A stretch of DNA of 64,000 nucleotides from Sulfitobacter mediterraneus (GTDB lineage: Bacteria > Pseudomonadota > Alphaproteobacteria > Rhodobacterales > Rhodobacteraceae): assembly GCF_016801775.1 (NCBI RefSeq), contig NZ_CP069004.1:372001-436000 (forward strand), given 5' to 3'. The position numbers and the translations under genes are program-made. The notes under the pieces were generated by a model. That model searched no databases. It was not told where the DNA came from and saw only the letters and a program-made list of their open reading frames with translations. Positions 25,215 to 34,282 of this stretch are shown one piece after another; the stretch's first letter is position 1, and every line of letters starts with the position of its first letter.

Positions 25215-25253
25215 GCCAGCCCCCATCGCCGCTGCGCGGCGCTTCCCCCGGAG
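25215..25253 (+). repeat. 39-bp 3'-end repeat, copy 1
   Basis: It begins GCCAGCCCCCATC and ends TTCCCCCGGAG, with a central hairpin GCCGC/GCGGC. It starts 12 bases after the LysM gene stop. A copy of the same length is at 55327-55365, with identical ends and a different but equally self-complementary centre (CGGTGC/GCACCG). The compensatory change points to selection on structure. Confidence 0.75.
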
Positions 25254-25254
25254 G

Positions 25255-25315
25255 TTTTTTGGCCAAATGAAGACAAGAGCGCCTTTTTCTTCATTTGGCC
25301 CTTAAACCTCTGGGG
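25255..25315. terminator. Large inverted repeat between LysM gene and rpiB
   Basis: GGCCAAATGAAG (25261-25272) pairs perfectly with CTTCATTTGGCC (25289-25300). The arms extend imperfectly outwards through GAGGTTT and AAACCTC. It sits between converging genes and contains T runs on both strands, so it could terminate in both directions. The core GCCAAATGAA is shared with the repeats at 27999, 46564 and 53528. Confidence 0.75.
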
Positions 25316-25365
25316 TCCGGGGCAAAGCCCCGGGTATCTGCTTCAGGCGCTGGCGAGAGTTGGTT

Positions 25366-25815
25366 CTAGGCCTCAAGAGCCTTGATCATGTCAACGCGGA
25401 TCGCGTGGCGTCCGCCTTCAAACTCGGCGCTTAGGAAGGCGTCGACGATGCTCAACGCCAGCCCTTCGCCGATCACCCTTGCGCCCAAAGACAGAATGTT
25501 GGCGTCATTGTGCTGTCGGATCATCGCGGCCGAGAAGGTGTCAGAGCAGACGCCGCAGCGCACGCCTTTGACCTTGTTGGCCGCCATCATGATCCCTTGA
25601 CCCGTGCCGCACAGGATGATCCCGAAGCGACAATCGCCCGATGCCACCTTTTGCGCGGCGGCTTCCCCATGATCGGGGTAATGAGTGCTTTCAGGTGTTG
25701 TTGGGCCGATATCCACGGCCTCCCACCCAAGCGATGTGATATGCGCGGCAATTGTTTGGCGCAGATCAATAGCCGAGTGGTCACTTGATAGCACGATGCG
25801 TTTTGTGGCGGTCAT
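25366..25815 (-). CDS. rpiB: Ribose-5-phosphate isomerase B
   Basis: A 149-aa enzyme that interconverts ribose 5-phosphate and ribulose 5-phosphate. It shows IVLSSDHSAIDLRQ at the N-terminus, the catalytic cysteine in IILCGTGQGIMMAANK, RCGVCSDTFSAAMIRQHNDANILSLGARVIG with the substrate-binding HNDAN block, and the length of RpiB/LacAB proteins. A canonical His follows the early Asp (SSDH). It stands alone on the minus strand. A related allose-6-phosphate activity is possible for the family, but RpiB is the default assignment. Confidence 0.93.
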   Translation of the reverse strand: MTATKRIVLSSDHSAIDLRQTIAAHITSLGWEAVDIGPTTPESTHYPDHGEAAAQKVASGDCRFGIILCGTGQGIMMAANKVKGVRCGVCSDTFSAAMIRQHNDANILSLGARVIGEGLALSIVDAFLSAEFEGGRHAIRVDMIKALEA

Positions 25816-26103
25816 GGAAGGGGCGTCCCGTATTCAAGGCAGATTGGAATGTGCCGCCCTTGGACCACCTGTACATGGGTTTGTCAATTTTGATGGGCGC
25901 ATTGAGCGCAAAGAGATCAGCCCTCCGTTGCCAGAGACCCATCCGGTTGCGGATATTGGGGTGGCACAAAAGGCCTTTGGCGAAAAGGGTCAGATCGGAA
26001 GAATTGTCCTGCAAGTGGGGTGATGAAAGCCGGAAAACACCGCAACCACTGGCAACTGCCGGATCAGCGGCCTATGTAACGGGGAACCCGAACTGGAACT
26101 CCT

Positions 26104-27960
26104 ATGCCTTCTGATACTGCCCGCGTCGCGCCTGCCAAATCCGGCGATCCCAAAAAATTACTGAGTGATGCTGAACTGGCCGATCAGGCCGAACGCCAAT
26201 CGGCGCTTTTGGTGCTGCGCAAGGTGGCGCCCTATTTGTGGCCGTCAAATATGCCGTGGGTCAAACACCGGGTGGTCTGGGCCATGGTGGCACTGGTCGT
26301 GTCCAAGTTGATCTCGGTGGCCACGCCATTGTTCTACAAAGGGGCAGTGGACAAGCTGGCGGGTGAAGGCGTGCCGATGCTGGCACTGGGGGCCATTGGT
26401 CTGACGGTGGCTTACGGCATGGCACGGCTTATGACCGTGGGCTTTCAACAGTTGCGCGATGCGATTTTTGCCCGCGTCGCCCAAAGGGCTTTGCGGATGC
26501 TGGCGCTAGAGACCTTCAACCATATTCACCGCCTGTCCATGCGCTACCATATCACCCGCAAGACCGGCGGCTTGTCCCGGATCATTGAGCGGGGCGTAAA
26601 GGGGGTCGAGTTCCTGCTCAGGTTCTTGCTGTTCTCCATCGGGCCGCTGATCCTTGAGCTGCTGTTGATCGGGGTGATCCTGACGATCCTGTTTGATGCG
26701 TGGTATCTGGCCATCGTCGCGGTCACCATCGGCCTTTATGTCTGGTTCACCTTTGCCGTGACAGAATGGCGGGTAAAGCTGCGACGCCAGATGAACGATC
26801 AGGACACCGATGCCAATCAAAAGGCCATCGACAGCCTGCTGAATTATGAAACCGTCAAATATTTCGGGGCCGAGGCGCGCGAGGCCGCCCGCTATGATGC
26901 GGCAATGGAAGGCTATGAGGTTGCCGCGATCAAGACCAACTATTCGCTGGCTTTCCTGAACTTTGGTCAATCCCTGATCATCACCTGCGGTCTGGTTGGC
27001 GTCATGGTGCTGGCCGCGGTTGGCGTGCAGAACGGCACATTGACGGTGGGCGATTTTGTCATGGTCAACGCCTATATGGTGCAGATCACCGTGCCGTTGA
27101 ATTTCCTTGGCACGGTGTATCGCGAAATCCGTCAGGCCTTGGTGGACATGGGCCAGATGTTTGGCCTTTTGGAACAACCGGCCGAGATCAGGGACCGCGA
27201 CGATGCCCCGGATCTCAAGGTCAATGGCGGTCAGGTCACATTGGAAAACGTGGTTTTTGGCTATGACCCGGACCGGACCATTCTCAGCGGCGTGACCATT
27301 GATGCCAAACCGGGGCAAACCGTTGCGATTGTCGGTTCTACCGGATCGGGCAAATCAACCATTGGGCGGCTGCTCTTCCGGTTTTATGACGTGCAATCCG
27401 GCGCGGTGAAAATCGACGGGCAGGACGTGCGGGATGTGACCCAGTTGAGCCTGCATCAGGCCATCGGGGTGGTGCCGCAGGACACGGTGCTGTTCAACGA
27501 CACGATCCGCTACAACATTGCCTATGGCCGCGATGGGGCCAGCCAGGAAGAGGTCGAAGCGGCTGCAAAAGACGCGCAGATCCACGACTTTATTGTCGGC
27601 CTGCCCGATGGCTATGACACCACGGTGGGTGAGCGTGGCCTGAAACTGTCAGGCGGCGAGAAACAGAGGGTGGGCATTGCGCGGACCTTGTTGAAAGACC
27701 CGCCGATCCTGCTGCTGGATGAGGCGACCTCGGCGCTGGACAGCGAGACAGAGCATGAAATTCAGGACGCTTTGATGCGGGCCGGGCAGGGGCGCACGGT
27801 TCTGACCATCGCGCACCGGTTGAGCACGATTGCAGATGCCGATCTGATTGTGGTTCTGGAAAAGGGCAAGGTTGTTGAGCAAGGGCGGCACGACGCATTG
27901 CTGGAGCAGGATGGCCGCTATGCGCAGCTGTGGCATCGCCAGCAGGCCGAAGAGGGCTAA
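26104..27960 (+). CDS. Atm1-type ABC exporter (half transporter)
   Basis: A 618-aa fusion of a six-helix transmembrane domain (about residues 50-330) and an ATP-binding domain. The ATPase has Walker A GSTGSGKST, the Q loop in IGVVPQDTVLFND, signature LSGGEKQRVGIARTLL and Walker B ILLLDEATSALD. The NYETVKYFGAEAREAARYD block is characteristic of the ABCB7/HMT1/Atm1 group, which exports glutathione-linked sulfur or metal conjugates. It therefore probably helps with Fe-S maturation or metal detoxification, as a homodimer. No clear Shine-Dalgarno precedes ATG 26104, but homologues start similarly. A perfect 15-bp terminator stem lies downstream. Confidence 0.93.
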   Translation: MPSDTARVAPAKSGDPKKLLSDAELADQAERQSALLVLRKVAPYLWPSNMPWVKHRVVWAMVALVVSKLISVATPLFYKGAVDKLAGEGVPMLALGAIGLTVAYGMARLMTVGFQQLRDAIFARVAQRALRMLALETFNHIHRLSMRYHITRKTGGLSRIIERGVKGVEFLLRFLLFSIGPLILELLLIGVILTILFDAWYLAIVAVTIGLYVWFTFAVTEWRVKLRRQMNDQDTDANQKAIDSLLNYETVKYFGAEAREAARYDAAMEGYEVAAIKTNYSLAFLNFGQSLIITCGLVGVMVLAAVGVQNGTLTVGDFVMVNAYMVQITVPLNFLGTVYREIRQALVDMGQMFGLLEQPAEIRDRDDAPDLKVNGGQVTLENVVFGYDPDRTILSGVTIDAKPGQTVAIVGSTGSGKSTIGRLLFRFYDVQSGAVKIDGQDVRDVTQLSLHQAIGVVPQDTVLFNDTIRYNIAYGRDGASQEEVEAAAKDAQIHDFIVGLPDGYDTTVGERGLKLSGGEKQRVGIARTLLKDPPILLLDEATSALDSETEHEIQDALMRAGQGRTVLTIAHRLSTIADADLIVVLEKGKVVEQGRHDALLEQDGRYAQLWHRQQAEEG

Positions 27961-27998
27961 TCGCCGTATCATTGCAGGCGAGTGTGCTTGTCGCGCGG

Positions 27999-28036
27999 GC
28001 GGGATTGAGTTTTTCTTGCCAAATGAAGCAGGGGCG
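27999..28036 (+). repeat. Dispersed 3'-end repeat, GCGGGATTGAG/TTGCCAAATGAAG type, copy A
   Basis: GCGGGATTGAG followed by TTTTTCTTGCC and AAATGAAGCAGGGGC. Related copies lie at 46564-46590 and 53528-53566, and the GCCAAATGAAG core appears again at 25262. Every copy falls in a short gap just past a stop codon. In copy C the first half is the right arm of a terminator, suggesting a mobile or frequently copied 3'-end cassette. Confidence 0.7.
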
Positions 28037-28132
28037 TGGTGGTCCGCCGTGACTGCGGTGGTTGTTGCTCTGGGTCTGGACCCATTTATTCAGTTCTTGC
28101 GGCGGTGCCCGCGCTTGTTGCACTCACAAACG

Positions 28133-28167
28133 AAATCGCCCGCAGTGTTGCGCACTGCGGGCGATTT
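28133..28167. terminator. Bidirectional intrinsic terminator, 15-bp perfect stem
   Basis: AAATCGCCCGCAGTG (28133-28147) is perfectly complementary to CACTGCGGGCGATTT (28153-28167), with a TTGCG loop. T-rich sequence follows on the plus strand (TTTGGTTTT) and the A-rich start gives T on the minus strand. It separates the converging Atm1-type exporter and RND pump genes. Confidence 0.9.
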
Positions 28168-28216
28168 TGGTTTTGAGGCGGCTGTGAGGGCCGGAGCCCA
28201 GACGAAGGCGCGGTTG

Positions 28217-31200
28217 CTATTCCGCTGGTGTAGGCGCCGCGGCGGTGCTGTCATCCCAGATGATCTCATGGGTGTTCTTGCGCCGGGCGTCCCGTTGCAG
28301 CGACCAGTCTTGCGCGGCGCGGCTGGCCCGGCCCAGTGACATCTTGGCCAGCAGACGTGCCACCCAACGGATATAGGTCGTCGCCCAGACCCGGATGGCC
28401 AGCATTGACGGCGTGACAATCAGGGTCAGCACGGTTGCAATCCCAAGGCCAAAGACCACAGCCGTTGCCAGCTGTTTCCACCACAGCGCGGTTGGGCTGT
28501 CGATGGTATAGCCACCCTCGGCAAAGTTCAGGGAGAGCCCGAACATCATCGGTGCGAGGCCCGCCATTGTTGTGATCGTGGTCAGGAGCACCGGCCGGAT
28601 CCGTGCCTGCGCGGTGCGGATGATCGCCTCAATCCGTGGCATGTAGCGTTCATATTCCTGGTAGGTGTCGATCAGGATGATGTTGTTGTTCACCACAATC
28701 CCCGCCAGCGCGACAATGCCGGTGCCGGTCATGATGATCGAGAAGGTTTGATCCATCACCAGCATTCCGATCAGCACGCCCGTGGTCGACAGAACCACCG
28801 CCAACAGCACCAGAACCGCATTATAGAACGAGTTGAACTGCGCCAGCAGGATGATGAACATCAGACCCAGCGCGGCGGTAAAGGCCGAGCTGAGGAAGGC
28901 CTGGCTTTCCGCCTGATCTTCCTGGTCTCCGGTCCATTCATAGGTCACGCCCAGGCCCAGCGGCTTGGTGTCCAGCCATTTGGTGATCTCGGCGATCCGT
29001 TCGTTGGGATTGATCGGAACCAGACGAAGTTCGCCCGCCGACAGTCCGGCTTGCAGATCCGTATCGCCCGCCGCCTCTGTACGGTCGGTGATCTTGTAGG
29101 CGATGCCATCGACGGTTCTGATATCCGCGTCATTGCCCGCGGGGCGCAGAGTGGCGAGGGTCACTGTCGCATCGGTCCGCTCGGTGCCGGTGGATTTGAC
29201 CAGCTTCATCAGGCCGGGCGCCACGTCCGCCTTGACATCAAGATAGCGCTTTTGATCCACACGGTTGACCTCGGCCAGTTTTGGCACCGGCGTCCGGGTG
29301 ATGAAATTGCTCAGCGGGATCAACCCATCAGCTGTGCGCACCTTAAGCGTGTCCAGCGTGCTGAGCACGCGGTCTTTTTCGGGCAGGCGCACGCGGATCT
29401 CGATCTCTTCGTCCGAGCTGTCGACCCGCATCGTGTCCAGCAACAAGCCGCGTGTAACCAATTGCACCATCGCGCCAACGGTCAGAACATCCGCGCCATA
29501 GCGGCCCGCTTTTTCCACATCCACATCGATTTTCCAGTCGATGCCGGGCAGGGGGCGGGTGTCTTCGATCAGGGTCAGGCCTGGGGTCTTTTCATATTGT
29601 TCCCGCGCCAGCGCCGCTGCTGCGATCAGGTCGGTATAGCTGTCGGACTTGAGCCTCAGATGCACGGGCTTGCCCGAAGCCGGGCCGCGGGCCTGTGCCA
29701 AAATTTCAACGCGGATGCCGGGAATATTCTCCAACTGTTCGGTCAGCTCTGCGATAATGACATCCCCGTCATAGGCCGGATCCTGCGTTTCACGGCGCAC
29801 CTCGAAGCCGACGAAGGGCACCGTGAACAGGACAGAGCTGCGGTTCGGACGATCCTCCCACGGGATGGTTTCGAGCTGTACCTGCCCAATGCTGTCTTTG
29901 GGGGTGACGGCGCCGCCGGTGTTGCTGTCCAAGCCTCCTTCACCGGCAAAGGCAAAGGCTGTCTGGATGCCGGGATGCTGCAAAACGATCTCTTCGGCCT
30001 TTTGCAAAAGCGCATCCTTTTCATCGAGGCTCAGGTTGCCGCGGGCCAGCACATAAACGATGGCCTGCTCCGGCTCGGATTCCACAAAGAACTCAACCCC
30101 TTTGGAGTTGTTGGAAAAGTAGATCAGGACGGATCCGACAAAGACGAACACAATCCCCGCCATGGCCAACGGCATCACCGGATTGCCCGCAATAAAGGCG
30201 ATCACCCGACCAAAACCGTTGCGGCGGTAGCCTGCGTTGATCTTGTCAGGGGGTTTGCGGAACAGTTTCGAGGTGACCCAGCGACCACCGCGCCCCAAAC
30301 GGGTGAAAATGCCGAAGAACGACAGCAGCCCCATCATCGCGCCCGACAGCCCGACCGCCAGCAGCGCGGCCAGCACGACCACACAGAGGAACACAACAGC
30401 AAAGGTTGGCACCACAGAGCCAATCACATTCAGCGCGTCCATCTCGGCAAAGCGGGCAGAGATCACAGCAAAAAGCGGCGGCATGCCTGCCATTGGCAGC
30501 AAGATCATGGCCAGTGCAACAGGGAACAGCAGGATATGCAGATACCAGCGCAGACCGGCAATGGCCTCCATGTTGTTGGCCATCCAACGCTCAAGCCGGC
30601 CTGTGACCCCGCCCATCACGGGCAGATAGACCAAGGCCACCACCAGAGAGGCAGACAAAACAAAGATCAAGGTGACCGGCAACATACCCATGAATTCGCC
30701 CGGTACGCCGGGCCAGAACAGCATCGGCAGGAAGGCACAAAGCGTTGTCGCGGTGGAGCTGATGATCGGCCAGAACATCCGCTTGGCCGCATCCACATAG
30801 GCGTGCATCGGGCCGACGCCCTCCTGCTGACGGGCATCGGCGTATTCAACGACCACAATTGCGCCATCCACCAACATCCCGACCGCCAAAATCAGGCCGA
30901 ACATCACGATGTTTGAGATCGAGATCCCCATCAGGGCCAAAAAGGCGAAACACAACAGGAACGAGGTGGGAATTGCAAAACCAACCAGCAACGCCGCGCG
31001 AATGCCAAGCGCTGCCAGAACCACGATCATCACCAGCGCCACGGCGGTAAAGACCGAGCCAAGAAGCTGTTGCACCATGCTGTCCACGATGCGGCTTTGG
31101 TCGTTGGAGGTGCCGACCGTCACTGCCGCCTGAAGGCCATCGGGCCATTCGGCGCTGCGTTCGGCCACGATTTCCTTAACCAGTTGCGCGGTGTCAATCA

Positions 31201-32071
31201 GGTTAAACCCTTTGCGCTTGACGACCTGAAGCGCCAGCGTCTTTTCGCCGTTAAAGCGGGCGGTGCCTTTGCGGTCTTCGAAGGTCAGGTTGATCTCGGC
31301 CAGATCCCCAAGGGTCACAACCCGGTCGCCGTTGGTCTTGACCGGCAGGGCGTAAACATCGCGGGGCTCGTCAAATGACGAGGGGATCTTGACCGCAAAG
31401 GAGCCTTGCTCGCTTTCGATTTCGCCTGCAGCAATCAATTGGTTGTTGTTCTTGACCACATTGATCAATTCGCCCGCCGTCACGTTGTAAGCCTCAAGGC
31501 GCAGAGGATCGATCAAGACCTCAAGCATCTCGTCGCGGTCACCCGCGAGACCGGCCTCCAGCACCGCATCCAGCGCCTCAAGATCGTCCTGAAGGTCGCG
31601 GGCCACGCGGGCCATGGTGCGTTCCGGCACGGGGCCGGTGAGGTTTACAATGATGATCGGAAACTCGGAAAAATTGATCTCGTTGATCGTGTATTTTTCA
31701 GCGCCTTCGGGAAAATTCGCCTCGGCCGTGGACATCGCATCGCGCACATCGGCCATGATCTTGGTCTTGTCCCAGCCAAATTCAAACTCCAGCGCCACAC
31801 CGGCGTAGTTCTCCGCTGCGGTGCCTGACATCTTTTTCAGGCCATCGAGATCGGCCAGTTCGGTCTCCATCGGTTTGACCAGCAGTGTCTCACTGTCTGC
31901 GGCCGAAATGCCGGGGAAAGGGACCGATACAAAAAGAGCCGGGATTTCAATGTCCGGCTCACCCTCTTTGGGAAGTGTGGAATAGGAATACCCGCCCACC
32001 ACGAGGCTGAGCAGGATAAAGGCCATCACCATTCGGGCACGGCCAGCGGCCCAATCGACGATACCGGTCAT
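28217..32071 (-). CDS. RND efflux transporter permease, long form
   Basis: A 1284-aa inner-membrane drug/solute-proton antiporter of the AcrB/HAE1 superfamily. Signatures include GEPDIEIPALFVSVPFPG near residue 37, the proton-relay aspartate in GMLVDGAIVVVEYADA (Asp402), and a second helix bundle with GIVVNNNIILIDTYQEYER. It is about 230 residues longer than AcrB (around 1050). About 100 of these are an insertion between TM6 (ending near 490) and TM7 (from about 632) that carries two or three extra hydrophobic segments (511-532, 549-575 and possibly 578-590). The start overlaps the adaptor gene stop by four bases. Substrate is unknown. Confidence 0.93.
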   Translation of the reverse strand: MTGIVDWAAGRARMVMAFILLSLVVGGYSYSTLPKEGEPDIEIPALFVSVPFPGISAADSETLLVKPMETELADLDGLKKMSGTAAENYAGVALEFEFGWDKTKIMADVRDAMSTAEANFPEGAEKYTINEINFSEFPIIIVNLTGPVPERTMARVARDLQDDLEALDAVLEAGLAGDRDEMLEVLIDPLRLEAYNVTAGELINVVKNNNQLIAAGEIESEQGSFAVKIPSSFDEPRDVYALPVKTNGDRVVTLGDLAEINLTFEDRKGTARFNGEKTLALQVVKRKGFNLIDTAQLVKEIVAERSAEWPDGLQAAVTVGTSNDQSRIVDSMVQQLLGSVFTAVALVMIVVLAALGIRAALLVGFAIPTSFLLCFAFLALMGISISNIVMFGLILAVGMLVDGAIVVVEYADARQQEGVGPMHAYVDAAKRMFWPIISSTATTLCAFLPMLFWPGVPGEFMGMLPVTLIFVLSASLVVALVYLPVMGGVTGRLERWMANNMEAIAGLRWYLHILLFPVALAMILLPMAGMPPLFAVISARFAEMDALNVIGSVVPTFAVVFLCVVVLAALLAVGLSGAMMGLLSFFGIFTRLGRGGRWVTSKLFRKPPDKINAGYRRNGFGRVIAFIAGNPVMPLAMAGIVFVFVGSVLIYFSNNSKGVEFFVESEPEQAIVYVLARGNLSLDEKDALLQKAEEIVLQHPGIQTAFAFAGEGGLDSNTGGAVTPKDSIGQVQLETIPWEDRPNRSSVLFTVPFVGFEVRRETQDPAYDGDVIIAELTEQLENIPGIRVEILAQARGPASGKPVHLRLKSDSYTDLIAAAALAREQYEKTPGLTLIEDTRPLPGIDWKIDVDVEKAGRYGADVLTVGAMVQLVTRGLLLDTMRVDSSDEEIEIRVRLPEKDRVLSTLDTLKVRTADGLIPLSNFITRTPVPKLAEVNRVDQKRYLDVKADVAPGLMKLVKSTGTERTDATVTLATLRPAGNDADIRTVDGIAYKITDRTEAAGDTDLQAGLSAGELRLVPINPNERIAEITKWLDTKPLGLGVTYEWTGDQEDQAESQAFLSSAFTAALGLMFIILLAQFNSFYNAVLVLLAVVLSTTGVLIGMLVMDQTFSIIMTGTGIVALAGIVVNNNIILIDTYQEYERYMPRIEAIIRTAQARIRPVLLTTITTMAGLAPMMFGLSLNFAEGGYTIDSPTALWWKQLATAVVFGLGIATVLTLIVTPSMLAIRVWATTYIRWVARLLAKMSLGRASRAAQDWSLQRDARRKNTHEIIWDDSTAAAPTPAE

Positions 32072-33315
32072 TGGCTCAACTCCTCCCAGGTCGGCGCAAC
32101 GGTAACGCCTGCGGTGACGTATTCCTGACCGACCACAATGATATCCGCCTCAAGGGGCAGGCCCGTCACCCAGATGCCATCGGGCGTATCGCGCATGATC
32201 TCGACAGGGGCAAAGGCCACGACTGCTGCGTCATCAATCATCCGAACGCCCAAAGCGCCATCGTCATTCAGGGTCAAGGCCGATTGTGGAATGAGATGTG
32301 CTTTGACACCTGCAGAAGCGATGCCGATCTCGGCGGTTTGGCCATCCCGGATCGCCAGATCGCTGTTTGCAACGTCGATCTCTACACGGAAGGTGCGGGT
32401 TTGCGGATCGGCAGAGCGAGACAGGAACACCACCTCGCCAAAGACCTGTTTGCCGCCGGCGGCCAGTTGCGCACCGGCGCGGGCGCCAAGGCTGACGCGG
32501 TTCACTTCCGTTTCCGGAACAAAACCCACCAGCTTGATCGGATCAAGCTGGATGATCGTTGCGCAAAGGGCGCCGGGCTGCAGCAAGCTGCCCAGTTCTG
32601 CCGTGTCACTTTCCAGCAAACCGCCAAAGGGCGCGCGGATGGTCAGGCGTTCAATCTCTTTTTCGGCGCTTGCCACAGATGCTGTCGCCGCTTCGATGCT
32701 GGCCTTTGCGGAGGATAGGCCGGAGGTGGCAGAACTGACCGCCGCCTTGGCTGCCGCAACCGAGGCATCGGCAGAGGCCACACGGGTCTGCGAGGCGAAA
32801 CCGTCCTGTATGAGGCGGGAGGCAGCGTTCTGGTTGATTTTGGCCTCTTCAAGCCGCGCTTGCGCTTCGTCTACGCGGGCCTCGGATTCGGGGACGCGGG
32901 ACCGCGCCTCAGCCAGACGGGCGCGTGCCTCATCCAGTGCAGAGCCGCGCGTGCCGGGGTCCAGCACACAAAGCGCCTGACCTTCCTCAACGGTGGTGCC
33001 CTTGCGCAGCGGTGCAGAGGCTACAATGGCAGAGGTCTCAGATTTCACATCGACCTGCCGCGCGGCGGCGGTTTGGCCGCGCAGGATCACCGCGCTGTCC
33101 ACTTGTTCCGCGATCACCTTGCGCACCAGAACCTTGACCAGTTTCTGTGTTGCGGCCTCTGCGGTGCCCGCTTCGCCGGTGGTCAATGTGCTGTCCTGCG
33201 CCGCCTCGGCGTCGCCGTTCATGCCCAAAAGGGCCATAAGCTGTGGGCGGGCCAAAATTGACATTGCCAGAATAACGGTCACGACCAAAGCGGCCAAAAT
33301 GGAGAAAATGCGCAT
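32068..33315 (-). CDS. RND efflux periplasmic adaptor (membrane fusion protein)
   Basis: A 415-aa membrane-fusion protein. It has one N-terminal anchor helix (MRIFSILAALVVTVILAMSIL), then a lipoyl-like half motif (VILRGQTAAARQVDVKSETSAIV), a long coiled-coil hairpin of about 110 residues rich in Ala, Glu and Arg (ARARLAEARSRVPESEARVDEAQ onwards), the second lipoyl half (LTIRAPFGGLLES), and a beta-barrel domain. It links the RND permease to an outer-membrane channel; no TolC-type gene lies here. It is the first gene of the two-gene operon, and its stop overlaps the permease ATG. ATG 33315 is preferred to one five codons earlier. Confidence 0.92.
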   Translation of the reverse strand: MRIFSILAALVVTVILAMSILARPQLMALLGMNGDAEAAQDSTLTTGEAGTAEAATQKLVKVLVRKVIAEQVDSAVILRGQTAAARQVDVKSETSAIVASAPLRKGTTVEEGQALCVLDPGTRGSALDEARARLAEARSRVPESEARVDEAQARLEEAKINQNAASRLIQDGFASQTRVASADASVAAAKAAVSSATSGLSSAKASIEAATASVASAEKEIERLTIRAPFGGLLESDTAELGSLLQPGALCATIIQLDPIKLVGFVPETEVNRVSLGARAGAQLAAGGKQVFGEVVFLSRSADPQTRTFRVEIDVANSDLAIRDGQTAEIGIASAGVKAHLIPQSALTLNDDGALGVRMIDDAAVVAFAPVEIMRDTPDGIWVTGLPLEADIIVVGQEYVTAGVTVAPTWEELSQ

Positions 33316-33388
33316 CTGAGTGCCTCGCAATAATTTGATGGACCAATCCCTTCAGGCCCGGCCATGGGCACTATTTAGGGTATGTTAT

Positions 33389-33406
33389 CTAAACTGACTA
33401 GTTTAG
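33389..33406. promoter_or_regulatory. Candidate TetR-type operator upstream of the RND operon
   Basis: CTAAACT (33389-33395), spacer GACT, AGTTTAG (33400-33406): a perfect 7-bp inverted repeat in an AT-rich stretch 74-91 bases before the adaptor start. TetR/AcrR regulators of RND pumps often bind sites of this size and composition. No tetR gene lies nearby, so the regulator must be encoded elsewhere. The site could also affect the divergent YfgM-like gene. Confidence 0.6.
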
Positions 33407-33534
33407 GTGCGCATTTTTTTTATATTGAATCGATTGCAAGCCGGAAAATCAGGCAGATACAGAGCGGGCAAGGCCTTGGCTTGATGCGGTAGGCAGGCTA
33501 AGAGGGTCAAAATCGAAGGCCGGGGGCAGGCGCA

Positions 33535-34236
33535 ATGAGCGATACCGACAGTTTCATCGAAGAGGTCAACGAAGAGGTCCGTCGGGATCGGCTTTATAAA
33601 ATGCTGCGCCGTTATGGCTGGATCGCGGTCCTTGCCATTTTCCTGGTCGTCGGCGGGGCTGCATGGAACGAATACCAAAAGGCACAAAGCAAGGCTCAGG
33701 CCGAAGCCCTGGGCGATGCGATGCTGAACGCGCTTGAGCAAAACGAAAGCGCCGCACGTGCCAGCCAGTTGGCGGCGATTGACGCGGGCACGCCGGGGGC
33801 AAAGGCGGTGTTGCGCCTGATGACCGCAGCCGAGCAATCCACCTCGGGCGATGCGGCCGCAGCTGTCGAAACCCTTGATGCATTGGCCATCGACGGCGAA
33901 GTGCCGCAGATCTACCGCCAGATTGCGCAGTTCAAGTCGTTGACCTTGCAAGCGGGCATGACACCGGCAGATGACCGCCGCCTGTCCTTTGAGGCGATGG
34001 CGCAGCCGGGCAACCCGCTGCGGCTGTTGGCGGTGGAACAATTGGCGTTGATCGACATTGAAACCGGTGCCCCAGAGGCGGCGGTTGAGCGGTATCAAGC
34101 CATTCTGGCAGATGCCGAGACGACCTCGGACTTGCAACAACGTGCGCTACAGGTGATTGTGGCCTTGGGCGGCGAACCTGATCTTGACGGCATTGCCGGT
34201 TTGGATGGGGCAGAGGCGCCCGCAGGCGAGAATTGA
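33535..34236 (+). CDS. YfgM-like TPR membrane protein
   Basis: A 233-aa protein with a short cytoplasmic N-terminus (MSDTDSFIEEVNEEVRRDRL), one transmembrane helix (YGWIAVLAIFLVVGGAAWNEY) and a periplasmic, Ala-rich TPR-like helical domain. The arrangement and the following bamB-der pair match the E. coli yfgM-bamB-der order. YfgM there is an ancillary SecYEG/PpiD partner linked to periplasmic chaperoning. Sequence similarity across such distance is weak, so the name rests on topology and neighbourhood. bamB starts 46 bases downstream. Confidence 0.82.
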   Translation: MSDTDSFIEEVNEEVRRDRLYKMLRRYGWIAVLAIFLVVGGAAWNEYQKAQSKAQAEALGDAMLNALEQNESAARASQLAAIDAGTPGAKAVLRLMTAAEQSTSGDAAAAVETLDALAIDGEVPQIYRQIAQFKSLTLQAGMTPADDRRLSFEAMAQPGNPLRLLAVEQLALIDIETGAPEAAVERYQAILADAETTSDLQQRALQVIVALGGEPDLDGIAGLDGAEAPAGEN

Positions 34237-34282
34237 TGAACGGGGTGCGCCCCGAACAGACGAAACAGAAGTGAGCAGGGCG

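Noticed and set aside
25816..26103. Small frames between rpiB and the Atm1-type exporter
   Set aside because: Frames on both strands lack ribosome binding sites and any family likeness; the 288-bp gap most likely holds two divergent promoters.
28748..30916. 722-codon open frame on the plus strand
   Set aside because: It is antisense to the RND permease; the translation is His/Gln/Arg-rich with no domain, a typical shadow in GC-rich DNA.
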